DNA from: Coix lacryma-jobi var. lacryma-jobi
Taxonomy: Eukaryota > Streptophyta > Magnoliopsida > Poales > Poaceae
Length of the DNA stretch: 64,000 bases
Direction: 5' to 3'
Assembly (NCBI GenBank): GCA_009763385.1
Contig: CM019826.1
Location: forward strand, 100,366,348-100,430,347
The notes beneath the pieces are model-generated. The model was given only the letters and a program-made list of their open reading frames with translations. It was not told the DNA's origin and did no database searches. A program made the translations under genes and the position numbers. Shown here piece by piece: positions 54,134 through 64,000 of this stretch (positions are counted from its first letter, which is position 1; each line of letters begins with the position of its first letter).

Positions 54134-56097
54134 TGCGGATACATGGGTGTATGCCGAGTCTCTGTGTGATGAGTGATTGTCAACGGAGATGATGCGCATG
54201 TTCTTTGGCTTGTGTTGTGCAGGTGTCGAGCACGGAGACAGTGGTCGATGGCGGGTGAAGGTCAAGTTGCGACGTGTCGTGCCGACGGACCGGGCGCGAT
54301 GAAGGATGGGCGTGCCGTGCGGCGGACGTGCCATGCCGATGTATCGGACGGTGAAGGGCGGACGTGGACTTGGACTGATGGACTGGAGGCCGGAGGATCA
54401 GCTGTGGTGGCTGGCAGCCTGCGACAGCGACAAGCGGAGAAGTGCGATCATGTCGGTGGAAGGGGTGCACAGGCGGTGCATCCCTTCTACGACGCCGGTT
54501 TGTTGGTAGAGCCCGGGAAAAACCAACGGTGGACGGTTTCCAGGTTTGGGCCTCAAAACCTGGGTGCTGGGTTTCCAGGTTGAGCCTCAAAACCTGGGAG
54601 TGGGCCGGTTTCCGAGTTTGGGCCTCAAAACTCGGGCGCTGAGGGTTTCCGAGTTTGGGCCACAAAACTCGGGCTGGAGGCTGGTTTCCCGGTTTGGGCC
54701 TCAAAACCGGGGGCTGATGGAAAAGGCTGGTTTCCCGGTTTGGGCCGCAAAACCGGGGGTGCAGAGTGGTGGCGGCACGTGGCGGCGATCTGAAGGTTGC
54801 GTGGAGGCGACGCGGAAGACCGTGCGGGCGTGGCCGTCGGATCTACCTACCACCAGCGGGTGGACTAGAATAGCCTTAGGGTTAGGCTGGTCCGCTCTGT
54901 AAATTAGAGTAGAGAGGGGTAGAGTAGGAAATAGACTTAGGCTAGGTTAGTATAAGTAGTCTAGGGGAGACACCCTCCTCCCTATCTTAATCTCAGTTAG
55001 AGCTTTCATTTCCTAGGGTTTCCACTCTCCTACACCCCTGCTTTAGCTAGTTGAGATCCGCAGAGAGACTCCACTCTGTGTACTGTTGATTCGAGGAAGT
55101 GAGGCCGTATCCTCACCTTGGATCCCATCTCTTGGTGTCAATTCGCGTTTTGATTTCATGTTCATCATGTTCTTCGCGGATTGCTTTGTGCCTTGAGTTT
55201 TCCCGTCGCTTGATCTTTGTGCTCGGTTCATCTTTCACGATTCCGTTTGAACTGAGTTGCTCTAGATCGTGAGGCACTTCTTTCCACCGAAAGAAATCAT
55301 CTCTAACCTCACGGTCTAGGAGATCGATCAAGTTTTAGTTTCGGGTCTCTTTTTCTTCTTTCCCCCGAATTCCTTCGATTCACCGATTTGGAGTTAGGTT
55401 CGAGCCATGATCTCTTAGAGATAGCTCACTAACCTCCTTGTGACTCCTCAGATCGAATCCCAAGCCTAGAGCACTTGATTCGGAGGAGATCGGGTTGAAT
55501 CGCCGGAGTTTCAGTGCAGTCGCGGGGTGACCGGACGCTCTGTCGGGCTGACCGGACGCACGCTTTCAGAGTCCGGTCGTTGAGCACGGCGCCAAGCTTT
55601 TCTGCGTACTGACCGGACGCTCTCGACCGGACGCTCTGTTTGCATTTCGACCGGACGCTACGCTTGCACTGTTCCCGTGTCATTGTCTCATCTGACCGGA
55701 CGCTCAGTGAACGACCGGACGCTTGAGCTCCGTGCGTCCGGTCGCGAACAGAGAGCTCCCAGAGCTGTTTTCTGACGACCGGACGCGTCCGGTCCCTGCT
55801 GACCGGACGCAGGCCAGAGTCCGGTCGCTGCAGTTTCGCGCGTCTTCGTTCGCGGTTCGTTCGTTCTTGATCGGATTTGAGTTCCGTCTTTTGGGTTGGC
55901 TTTCTAGGGTTGTCTAGTGTCCCGCTGTGCTTCTAGGAAGCATCCACCCTACATCTAGGGTCGTGGACATTAGCAAGCTCTAGGTTTCGCTTTTGGGGTT
56001 GATCTTGGGACAGTGGCATCTAGTTTCCGAAAGGAAATTTTTGAAGCTCCCATTCACCCCCCCTCTGGTCGCTTTCGGGTAGCTTCTCGGTCCTTCA
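54134..56097 (+). repeat. 3' LTR of element I (1964 bp)
   Basis: Same length and, as far as I can read, same sequence as the 5' LTR. It is followed by TSD AATAG at 56098-56102. The hairpin array is at 54540-54757 and TATAAG at 54951-54956. Confidence 0.97.
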
Positions 56098-56102
56098 AAT
56101 AG

Positions 56103-57421
56103 GAAAGTCGTTTTTGCATACCTCTCTGTTCGCGCTCAAATAGGCTTGGCGGTAGTACCGCCATATTGTCAGTACTACCGACTCTCGGTGGTACCGACCC
56201 AAGCCGGTAGTTAGGCAAGTTTGCAGGGCTCCCTGTGTTGGCTCGTTTTTGACTTGGCGGTAGTACCGCCATATTGTCGGTACTACCGACCCTCGGTGGT
56301 ACCGACCCTGGTCGGTAGTAACAGAGGGATCAAGTCACTTTCTGTGGAGCTCTCTGTTCGCGGCCATTTTTGCCTGGCGGTAGTACCGCCATAAGGCTGG
56401 TACTACCGACCCTCGGTGGTACCGACCTGAGGTCAGTAGCTGGATCTAGGTCATAGTCAGATCTGTGCAACAGTTTTTGACTGGTCGGTACTACCGACCA
56501 TGGTGGTCGGTACTACCGACCAGCCTCGGGACTGTGAGACTATAAATAGCTCTCCTCTTCTCTTTTGACCGTTACCCACTCACTCCACTCACTTATTGCG
56601 ACCTAACTTCAGACAAATACTCTCCAAGCATTGAATCCTCCCCTCTCTCTCCCCCTTTGCTCTTAGATTCATCCCTTTGCAAGATTTGAGCTAGGGAAGT
56701 GAGATTAGAGAGTGGGAAGCTTCAATCTATGACTTGAGCACTTGGTTTCCATCTAGCCGGTTTTGTTTGTGTCTATTACTCTTGGGTTCTTTGAACCCTA
56801 GCCGGTTAGGTGTTCTTCATGGTAGCCCGTGTTGATTCATTTGTGAGGGCTCCCCGAAGTGTTTGTATTTCCCCTGTGATTTCTAGTAGAGAAACCCTAG
56901 TAGCCTTTGTGGTAGCTTGAGTGAGGCAAGGAGGTCAAAGAGATTCCGACCTTTGTGGTCACCTCAACAACGAGAACGTAGGCACTCCTTAGTGGATTGG
57001 CCGAACCTCGGGATAAATCGCTATGTCCCGTGTGCTTGTGGATTATCTCTACTTTGCATATTACTTGTGTTCTTCATGTTCTTCCTCTCCCTATCTCTTT
57101 GTTAGGTTGAGAAGGCTCGATCCACACCGTGGAAAGCAACCAAGGCTTGGTAAGGCTAGATTCGCTATCTATTATATTTAGGGAAGTGGGGCATATTCTT
57201 GTATTACATTCATAGCTCACATATATTGGATTTATAGTCTCCTTTAGGATACCGGTAGTGTCGTTTGTTTGTATCGGTAGTACCGGTGTGTTACACACGG
57301 TAGTACCTACCCAAACAAATCGGCAACACCGGTTGTTATCTAACTACGAATTCTAGTTTGTGAAGTTTCAGATTATCAAAAATCACCTATTCACCCCCTC
57401 TAGGCTGATTAGATCCTTTCA
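56103..57421 (+). repeat. 3' LTR of Sirevirus O, piece 2
   Basis: Continues the LTR broken at 44482, giving 1983 bp in all. TATAAATA at 56541-56548 is the likely promoter, just downstream of the inverted-word array. The end CACCCCCTCTAGG ... CCTTTCA resembles other Sirevirus LTR ends and pairs with the start TGAAAG. Confidence 0.88.
56145..56525 (+). repeat. CGGTAGTACCG inverted-word array in O LTR, part 2
   Basis: GGCGGTAGTACCGCC occurs at about 56149, 56254 and 56376, each followed by CATA(T/A) and then GGTACTACCGAC. The last words, GGTCGGTACTACCGACC and GGTCGGTACTACCGACC, are at about 56481-56521, directly before the TATA box. Confidence 0.85.
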
Positions 57422-59484
57422 GTGGCACGTCGCCCACCGAGGATCGTCCCCTGCGACAACCTAATCGAAGCCATCGATCGGGCCAACCAAGGAATCGCGG
57501 AATGCATCGACGCCATCGAGGTAGATCGCCTGCAACTCTCCGGTCGTCCTCGTCTCCAACAATTTTCAGGTACACCATCTGGAGTCTCCAGCGCTCAACC
57601 CACTCACCGCTCCAGATCGAATCTACTTCCTGCTTGTCGTCACACTTCGTCAGCAAACTCCATGCCCTGCGGTCTCCGCGACGCGTCTTCTACGCACCAG
57701 CACCAAGCGCAGCGACGACTCTCCGACCAACTCCAGTCCTTTGGCTCCGACCAGTGCGCGTGACCAAGCGACTCCAGCTCCACTCGTCGGCATGGTGGTT
57801 CTCCATGAGATCTCTGGTGACACCGTCTCTACAACTTCGGCGTCTGGATCTACCACGACGAATGGCTCCGTCTCCACGCCTTCTACGACTATCGTCTCCA
57901 CCAACTCCGACGTCGACTTCCCGCCATATCGTGGTGGCGTAATCTTCAACATCTCCGCCGATAGCCCTCCACCTCCAAACGAAGCGGACGCCGAACGCGC
58001 CAACCGGGAACAGCGCAACATCGATCGCCAGCGCCGACATGATGACGAACGACATGACTGCGAGCGCCGTGACTGAGAGCGCAGTGACAACGAACGACGC
58101 GACCAAGAACATCAAGTTCGGGACAACGCCGGTGGTCGCGACCTGATGTACGAGTTCGACATGGTTGACGGTCAGCCTGTCTACCCAACTCCAAGTGCTA
58201 ACCTCGCCGTCATCGTCAACAAACTATCCAAGCTTCCCGTCACCCCGGAGCTACGGAAAGTTGTCGCCCACGCCAAGGCTGTCGCGGTGTTGTGCAACGA
58301 GAAAGGGCGCCATCATTCTCCCTTCGTATCGTCATACAGCAGGACATCGCCAAGTCCGCATCCCTCTCGCAGGAGGCAATCTCCACCGCGTCGTGACCAG
58401 GAAGTCTCCAAAGGCAACCACGCCCGCGATCAAGCTCCGGCTCTCGATGCCTCGATAGGGCCACGCCCTTTCACCTCCTGGCTCCGAGCCGTCCGATGGC
58501 CTCAGGGCTTCAAGGTCAACACGGTGGACAAGTACGATGGGAAGGCCAACCCGGAGCAGTGGCTAACAACGTACGAGATCGCCATCCAAGCAGCCGGAGG
58601 AGGATATGACATGATGGCTAAGTACCTCACCGTCATGCTGTCATCTTCAGCCAATAGTTAGCTCCACAAGCTCGCTGAGAACTCCATCGACACCAGGGAG
58701 CAGTTGAAGGAAGTCTCTGTCAAGACTTACAGCGCTACCTGCGTCCAACTAGGAACACGCTACGACCTCCAAAACGTCCACCAATAGTAAAACGAAAGCC
58801 TTCGAAGCTACATTCGCCGTTTCTCCAACATGCGCCTGACGATTCCGGAGATCACCGACGCGGAAGCCATCTCCACGTTCTCCAATGACCTGCGCCAAAA
58901 GGAGCTCCGTGACAAGATCATCTGAAAGAAGGTAGCCACGGTCACCGAACTGATGACGATCGCCAACTCCTACGTTGACGCCGACGACGCCCACCGCCAC
59001 CACGAACGCCCGCGTCGCCAATCACGATCCCAGGAGCGCCGTCGTGATGATGACCGTCGCGATGAACGGCGCAATGAAGGACGCGACCACCGTTCCGGAC
59101 AATGTGACCGCCGCGACGACCGGGACCGCCGTCATGATCGCCCGGAATCTTCCCGTCAAAGGACGGATCACCGTCGGCGCGACTGTCGCTACATCACCAA
59201 CACCAACACTCGGCCAAAGCGTACCTATGAAAATGAATACGAAAACCTCCTTAGCGGCCCTTGTCCTCTTCACAAGAACTCTAGACACTCCATGCGCGAG
59301 TGCGACATCATCGCCCGTAACGTACGCGGAAGCGACGAGAAGCGGCCACGAAACGACAACGACAAGGACAAGGACGCCGATGCCCATGAACCGACTTTTA
59401 GAGCACCGGCGAGGACACTTTCCATCTTCGGCGGCAACGTCGTCATCGAGACCGAGCAGAAGCGGCGCCAAGTACGATGTGACA
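57422..59484 (+). pseudogene. gag of a second Tat-like gypsy element, interrupted on both sides
   Basis: One frame from about 57741 to 59484 translates as a gypsy gag: an acidic and charged N-terminus, then FTSWLRAVRWPQGFKVNTVD and KYDGKANPEQWLTTYEIAIQAAGG (retrotransposon gag core), SYIRRFSNMRLTIPEI, an Arg/Asp-rich basic region (RRDERRNEGRDHRSG) and CPLHKNSRHSMREC, a possible variant zinc motif. In-frame stops lie at 58074, 58659, 58785-58790 and 58929-58931 or nearby. The segment 57422-57740 reads in other frames. Left, it is cut by Sirevirus O; right, by element C with TSD half TGACA (59480-59484). The start of the element must be left of the window. Confidence 0.8.
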
Positions 59485-61370
59485 TGTAACACCTCTGGTG
59501 TTAAGCTAGCATAACATCATCATCTCATCATGCATAATCATCTCATGGGCATGGAGCATTCATATGTTGCTTTCTTTCTCACATAGAATGTCATTTCATG
59601 TGTTGGTATGCATATAAACCTACAATAATGTGTTGTTGTTTGCCTTGTCTTGGAGTGGTTTGGTTTTCCTAACAATCTAACTTTGTTGAGGAGTCAAAAT
59701 GAGGCCATGTTTATGCTGGCCATTTTGGCTAATCAGGTTGCTAAACCCTAGTCAACCCTAGGGAGCCTAAAGAGTCCTTTTGTTTGACTAACTAAAACCT
59801 CCTTGATAGAAGCTTTGCATGGCTGAGTGCCCTTAAGCAAAAGTGTGTAGATTTTAGAGTAGAACAAAAGTTGTTTTAGGGCCAACTCATGAAAATGGGT
59901 TTAACAAGGTGTTTTAGGGCCCACAAGGCAGAATTGGATGGGTTTTGGACTTGGAAATTTTCCTATGTCCTAAAACCAGATTTCAGTTTGGCCTGACCAT
60001 GTTTAACAGCTTCCCGAGCCTAATCCAAGCCAAACCAGTGTTTAATCTTTTAATCAAAGTTGTAGACGGTATGTAGCTCTAGCCACAGAAACAGTTGGTT
60101 TAACGTTTCATCGAGTAATTAAGGAGTTAATCGCGTTTGAAAATGGCCTATCAGTCGGCCATTAGCTAACTAAATCAGCCAATTCAGTTTGAATCGGCCG
60201 GCGTCGTAGCCGACCGTGCGCAGAAGGTGAACGCCGCGTGGCGTGCCGTGGCCGGCCAAACCAGGAATCGCGCGCGGCGTGGCGAGTTGAGAAGACCGAG
60301 CACACACACCCCAGCCTAGACGCGCCTCCTCCCTCTTTGCCTCTCTCTGTTTTCTCTCGCCGGCGACCGAGCGGAAGAAAGGGGAAAAGTCACGTGCCGC
60401 CGCCGTTCGCCGTGCCTTTGCCCCGCAAACCGCACCGTCAGCCTCGCTTCAACCTCCTCCATCGTTTGCCTTAGCCAGTGCTTCGTGGTAAGCCTTAGTT
60501 AAGCCGCGGGACGAGCCCCCGCCATGGCCGCCAAGCTCGGTCCACCGTGGCCAACCCACCTCCCGAACCTATCCATCCATCCTAGCTAGCGTTCGTGAGT
60601 CAGTGAAGGTCCAGGATGAAGGTAGTGGAGTCGGTTTAGCCGATTATGGTTTGAGCGCCTCGGTACGCTGTCGTCCGCCGCCCGCCATGCACGCCGGCGA
60701 TGGCATGTCCATGTTCCGGCCGGGTCGACGGCGAATCCTTCGATCTTTGCTTCGCGCTAGGGTTATGTGAGTCAGGGGAGTGCGATTAGTGGGTTAGTTT
60801 GGCTCGTCGTGGTCGGAGACGGCCGGCGTGGCAAGTCTGCGCCGCCGTGGCCGCCATTTGCGACGGCGAGCTCGATCCGTTGCAGTGCTAGGTTAGAGAG
60901 TGGTACCTATCGACGCGGGAGAAGGAGAGGAGTCGGGTGAGGGTGACGGTTTCGCCGGAGCGTTCGCCGACGACGAGCTTCGCCGCGGTCAACGTCTCCC
61001 CTGCTTCGGTGTGGATGACCGGTGGGTCCAGGTTGACCCTGGGGCCCAACCGTCAGCCACTGGGGTGTAGTAGTATGGTGTACGTGTAGCAGTTAGGGTT
61101 CTGGTTTTTGTTTAAATGTTTTGCAGAAATGTTTTTATTGCTTGTTTAATTCATAACTTGAGCTCTGTTAATCCAATGGATGTGAGATAAATTTTGTTAA
61201 GTTTGTTTTGATGAGTCCTATGCATGAAAAATATAAAATGTCCAGTTTGTAATAATTTTATGTGCAGTAATAATTAATTTGTGTTTAGGCTGATATCTTA
61301 TTTAATGCATAGTAAATTGTATATTGCTCAGAAAAATGTGGTTCTTGTTTTGTTAGAGTTGTTCAGTGCA
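59485..61370 (+). repeat. Truncated 5' LTR-like region of chromovirus C
   Basis: About 1.9 kb from TGTAACACC to the point where pol coding starts. AT-rich ends and a GC-rich centre (60180-61070) resemble the layout of the 3840-bp LTR at 37438. The junction with pol is somewhere between 61280 and 61385. No gene is supported in it; frames in the GC-rich centre look random. Confidence 0.65.
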
Positions 61371-64000
61371 GTTCAAGTGGCATTTCTTCAGGAAATCCCT
61401 GTCGTTTGTGAGTTTCCTGATGTGTTTCCGGATGAGTTACCTGGTCTACCTACGGATAGGGATGTGGAGTTTGCAATAGAACTGGTACCAGGAACGGCAC
61501 CTATATCCAGAAGACTGTACCGTATGCCTCCCAATGAGTTAGCAGAGTTAAAGATTCAGCTAAAGGATCTTTTGGACAAGGGTTTGATTCAACCTAGTTC
61601 GTCTGAGTGGGGATGCCCAGCTCTTTTTGTAAAAAAGAAGAAAGACAAAGCCTTGCGTATGTGTGTGGACTATAGGCCTTTGAATGCAGTGACGATCAAG
61701 AATAAGTATCCTCTACCCCGGATTGATATTCTCTTTGATCAATTAACAAGGGCCAGAGTGTTCTCTAAGTTGGACTTGAGATCAGGTTATCATCAGATCA
61801 AGATCAGGCCAAAGGATATACCCAAAACGGCTTTTTCTACTAGGTACGGGTTGTATGAGTATCTTGTCATGTCTTTTGGATTGACAAATGCTCCTGCATA
61901 CTTCATGTACCTAATGAATTCCGTGTTTATGCCTGAGTTGGATCACTTTGTGGTAGTCTTTTTGGATGACATCTTGGTATATTCAGAGAACGAAGAAGAC
62001 CATGCGAATCAATTGAAGATAGTTTTGACAAGGCTTCGAGAACATAAGTTATATGCTAAGTTCAGTAAGTGTGAGTTTTGGTTGAAGAAAGTTTACTTTC
62101 TCGGTCATGTGTTATCAGAAGATGGGATCTCAGTGGATCCAGGGAAAGTACAAGAGGTAATGGATTGGAAGGCTCCAACATCGGTTACAGAAGTCAGAAG
62201 TTTTCTAGGTTTGGCTGGTTACTACCATCGTTTCATTCCGGAATTCTCCAAGATCGCAAAACTGATGACCTCTTTGTTGCAGAAGGATGTGAAGTTTGTC
62301 TGGACAGAGGAGTGTGAAGCAGCTTTCCGAATCCTACGGGAACTATTAACCACTGCTCCAGTTTTGGCTCAACCGAATATAGAGAAACCTTTTGATGTGT
62401 TTTGTGACGCCTCCAATATTGGATTAGGTTGTGTGCTAATGCAAGAAGGACGGGTGATAGCATATGCCTCAAGGCAGTTAAGGAAACATGAGAACAACTA
62501 CCCTACTCACGATTTGGAGTTGGCGGCAGTAGTACATGCTCTGAAGATATGGAGACACTACTTGCTGGGAAATATGTGCAATATATACACGGATCATAAG
62601 AGTCTTAAGTATATCTTCACACAACCTGAGTTAAACATGAGACAGCGAAGATGGTTAGAGGTGATAAAGGATTATAACTTGCAAGTTCACTATCATCCTG
62701 GAAAAGCCAATGTGGTTGCGGATGCTTTGAGCCGTAAGTCGCACTGTGTTGTGGTGCAACCGTTGTTTGAAGAGATGTTCAATCTGATACACCCAGAAGT
62801 TTTGTTCAACATTCAGCTCAGTTGTTCGCTTGAAAGCCAGATAGTTGAAGCTCAAAAGTCGGACAAGTGGATTTCTCATATCAAGAGAAGAATGCTGGAG
62901 GATCCCTTAACCTCTTTCAGGTGGATGAACAGGGAGTGTTATGGTTTGGTGATCGTCTCGTGGTGCCGAAGAACAAAGATCTTAAGGATAAGATTCTGGA
63001 CGAAGCTCACTTATCCAAGTTATCTCTTCACCTAGGGAGTAGTAAGATGTATCATGATCTAAAACCTCGTTTTTGGTGGACAAAGATGAAGAAAGAGATA
63101 GCAGCATATGTTCCAAGGTGTGACACGTGTTGCAGAGTTAAGGCAGTTCATATGAAACCTGCAGGGTTGTTACAACCGTTATCCGTGCCTGCTTGGAAGT
63201 GGGAAGGTATCCGTATGGATTTTATAACCGGGTTACCCACTACGGAAAAAGGAAATGATTCCATTTGGGTAATAGTGGATCGTCTGACAAAGTCAGCTCA
63301 CTTCATTCCAGTCAAGACCGGGTATCGGCCGCCTCGGTATGCGAATATATACATCAGAGAGATAGTGCGTCTTCATGGGATACCAAAGACAATCGTTTCG
63401 GATCGTGGACCGCAGTTCACCGCACACTTTTGGCAGCAGTTGCATAAAGGTTTGGGAATGAAGTTGGTTCACAGTACCGCTTATCATCCTCAGACTGTAG
63501 GGCAGACAGAAAGAGTAAACCAAGTGCTTGAAGATATGCTCAGAGCTTGTGTGTTATCCTCCAAAGGATCGTGGGAATCATGGCTACCGTTGGTAGAATT
63601 CTCGTACAATAACAGTTATCAAGAGAGCATCAAGATGACACTGTTTGAAGCTTTATATGGACGTAAGTGTGTGACTCTGTTAAACTGGGTCGAGCCAAGG
63701 GAAAAGAGATATTTTGGTATTGTCTTCATTGACGAAGCTGAGAAAAAGGTTCCAACTATCCATCAACACATACAAGCAGCCCAATCTCGACAGAAAAGTT
63801 ATGCAGACAAAAGAAGAAGACCGTTAGAGTTTGAGAAGGGGGATCATGTTTATCTTCAGGTAACCCCGATGAGGGGAGTGCAAAGGTTCGGCATAAAGAG
63901 AAAGTTAGCACCAAGATATGTAGGGCCATATCGTATCCTAAAGAGAAAAGGAGAAGTATCCTACCAACTTAAGTTGCCCAAAGCTATGAGTTTGATCTTT
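61371..64000 (+). pseudogene. pol of chromovirus C: RT, RNase H, integrase (partial)
   Basis: Starts in the protease-RT linker (IPVVCEFPDVFPDELPGLP). RT has WGCPALFVKKKKDKALRMCV, DLRSGYHQIKIRP, MSFGLTNAPAYFMYLMN and the active site FLDDILVYS with aspartates at 61965-61970. RNase H shows VFCDASNIGLGCVLMQ, HDLELAAVVHALKIWRHYL, YTDHKSLKYIF and ADALSRK. A frameshift near 62900-62915 moves the reading to another frame that carries integrase: zinc region with CDTCCRVK, then RMDFITGLP, VSDRGPQFT and GQTERVNQV. That frame is open to the end of the window at KLPKAMS. The start codon given by the first ATG (61281) is within the LTR remnant and is not real. Confidence 0.9.

Larger units (their letters stand above)
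44483..56097 (+). mobile_element. Complete Sirevirus-type Ty1/copia element I (11,615 bp)
   Basis: Two 1964-bp LTRs (44483-46446, 54134-56097) look identical throughout, TSD AATAG flanks the element, the PBS is intact, gag and pol are open, and a PPT abuts the 3' LTR. Four extra PPT-like tracts precede it. By the usual grass rate of 1.3e-8 substitutions per site per year, one difference between these LTRs would mean about 20,000 years, so the insertion is younger than or near that. It lies within the palindrome array of the O LTR. Confidence 0.97.
33800..57421 (+). mobile_element. Sirevirus O (Opie-like Ty1/copia), 5' truncated by the window, multiply interrupted
   Basis: The gag C-terminus, pol, an extra ORF and 3' LTR can be followed across two clean insertions. 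The 3' LTR starts TGAAAGTGCA at 43819 after a purine tract and ends CCTTTCA at 57421. The 5' LTR and gag start must lie left of the window because T1 interrupts gag. O is inserted in a Tat-like gag; GTGGC at 57422-57426 should be its TSD. Protein motifs (LDSGCTNHMTG, WHHRLAHIGM) are typical of maize-type Sireviruses. Confidence 0.87.
59485..64000 (+). mobile_element. Tekay/Del-type chromovirus C, 5' part, running off the window
   Basis: Begins TGTAACACCTCTGG, the terminus type of chromovirus LTRs, and is followed by a protease-RT-RNase H-integrase pol. PBS, gag and protease active site are missing between the LTR-like part and RT, so the element is internally deleted. The pol C-terminus, any chromodomain, and the 3' LTR lie beyond 64000. 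Confidence 0.82.

Noticed and set aside
54180..54704. 174-codon frame found twice, in both LTRs of element I
   Set aside because: Duplicated only because LTRs are identical; the C-terminal part is produced by the inverted-repeat array.
60180..61070. Host gene in the GC-rich part of chromovirus C LTR
   Set aside because: No long frame or recognisable motif; the layout parallels the LTR at 37438.

Overview
The window is repeat-only plant nuclear DNA, most probably from a grass with a large genome. I see no host gene, rRNA, tRNA or CRISPR. Essentially every base can be assigned to LTR retrotransposons nested inside each other: Ty1/copia of the SIRE/Maximus (Sirevirus) type, and Ty3/gypsy of the Tat, Athila-like and Tekay/Del chromovirus types. 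Organism and lineage calls rest on protein motifs, primer-binding sites and LTR termini recognised by eye; no database search was possible.

Nesting, oldest to youngest, deduced from split genes and target-site duplications (TSDs). (1) A Tat-like gag (57422-59484, '+') is the outermost remnant. It was hit by Sirevirus O (its 3' LTR ends at 57421) and by chromovirus C (59485 to window end). (2) Sirevirus O (33800-57421, '+') was hit in its gag by Tat element T1 (right end 33799), in its RT by a 3.84-kb solo LTR (37438-41277, TSD CCCAT) and in its 3' LTR by the complete Sirevirus I (44483-56097, TSD AATAG). (3) T1 (6496-33799, '+') was hit by Sirevirus M1 ('-', 408-6495), itself cut by an LTR ending at 407, and by Athila-like A ('-', 8364-26327, TSD TACGG). 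(4) A was hit in an LTR by Athila-like B ('+', 14795-25351, TSD ATGGC). (5) B was hit in its 3' LTR by the solo Sirevirus LTR M2 (22199-24289, TSD CATAA). The deepest path is six layers.

Element I is the only complete copy. Its two 1964-bp LTRs look identical and its gag (912 aa) and pol (1062 aa or slightly more) are open, so it is very young and may be competent to move. All other elements are decayed by stops, frameshifts, deletions or recombination to solo LTRs. A keeps gag and protease but no RT or integrase. B keeps RT, RNase H and integrase but only the start of gag, plus an extra ORF of unknown function. T1 carries a second RNase H and, downstream of pol, an antisense gene with the look of several spliced exons. 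O has an unexplained ORF after pol.

The most unusual signal is structural. Several unrelated families carry arrays of short inverted repeats whose two arms change together while the loop stays fixed (M1, M2 and I at about 5880-6112, 22585-22810, 44889-45106 and 54540-54757; the solo chromovirus-like LTR at 40592-40735; the pol-LTR spacer of I at 53644-53987). Other families carry palindromic words in their LTRs. These arrays are the best candidates for something undescribed.
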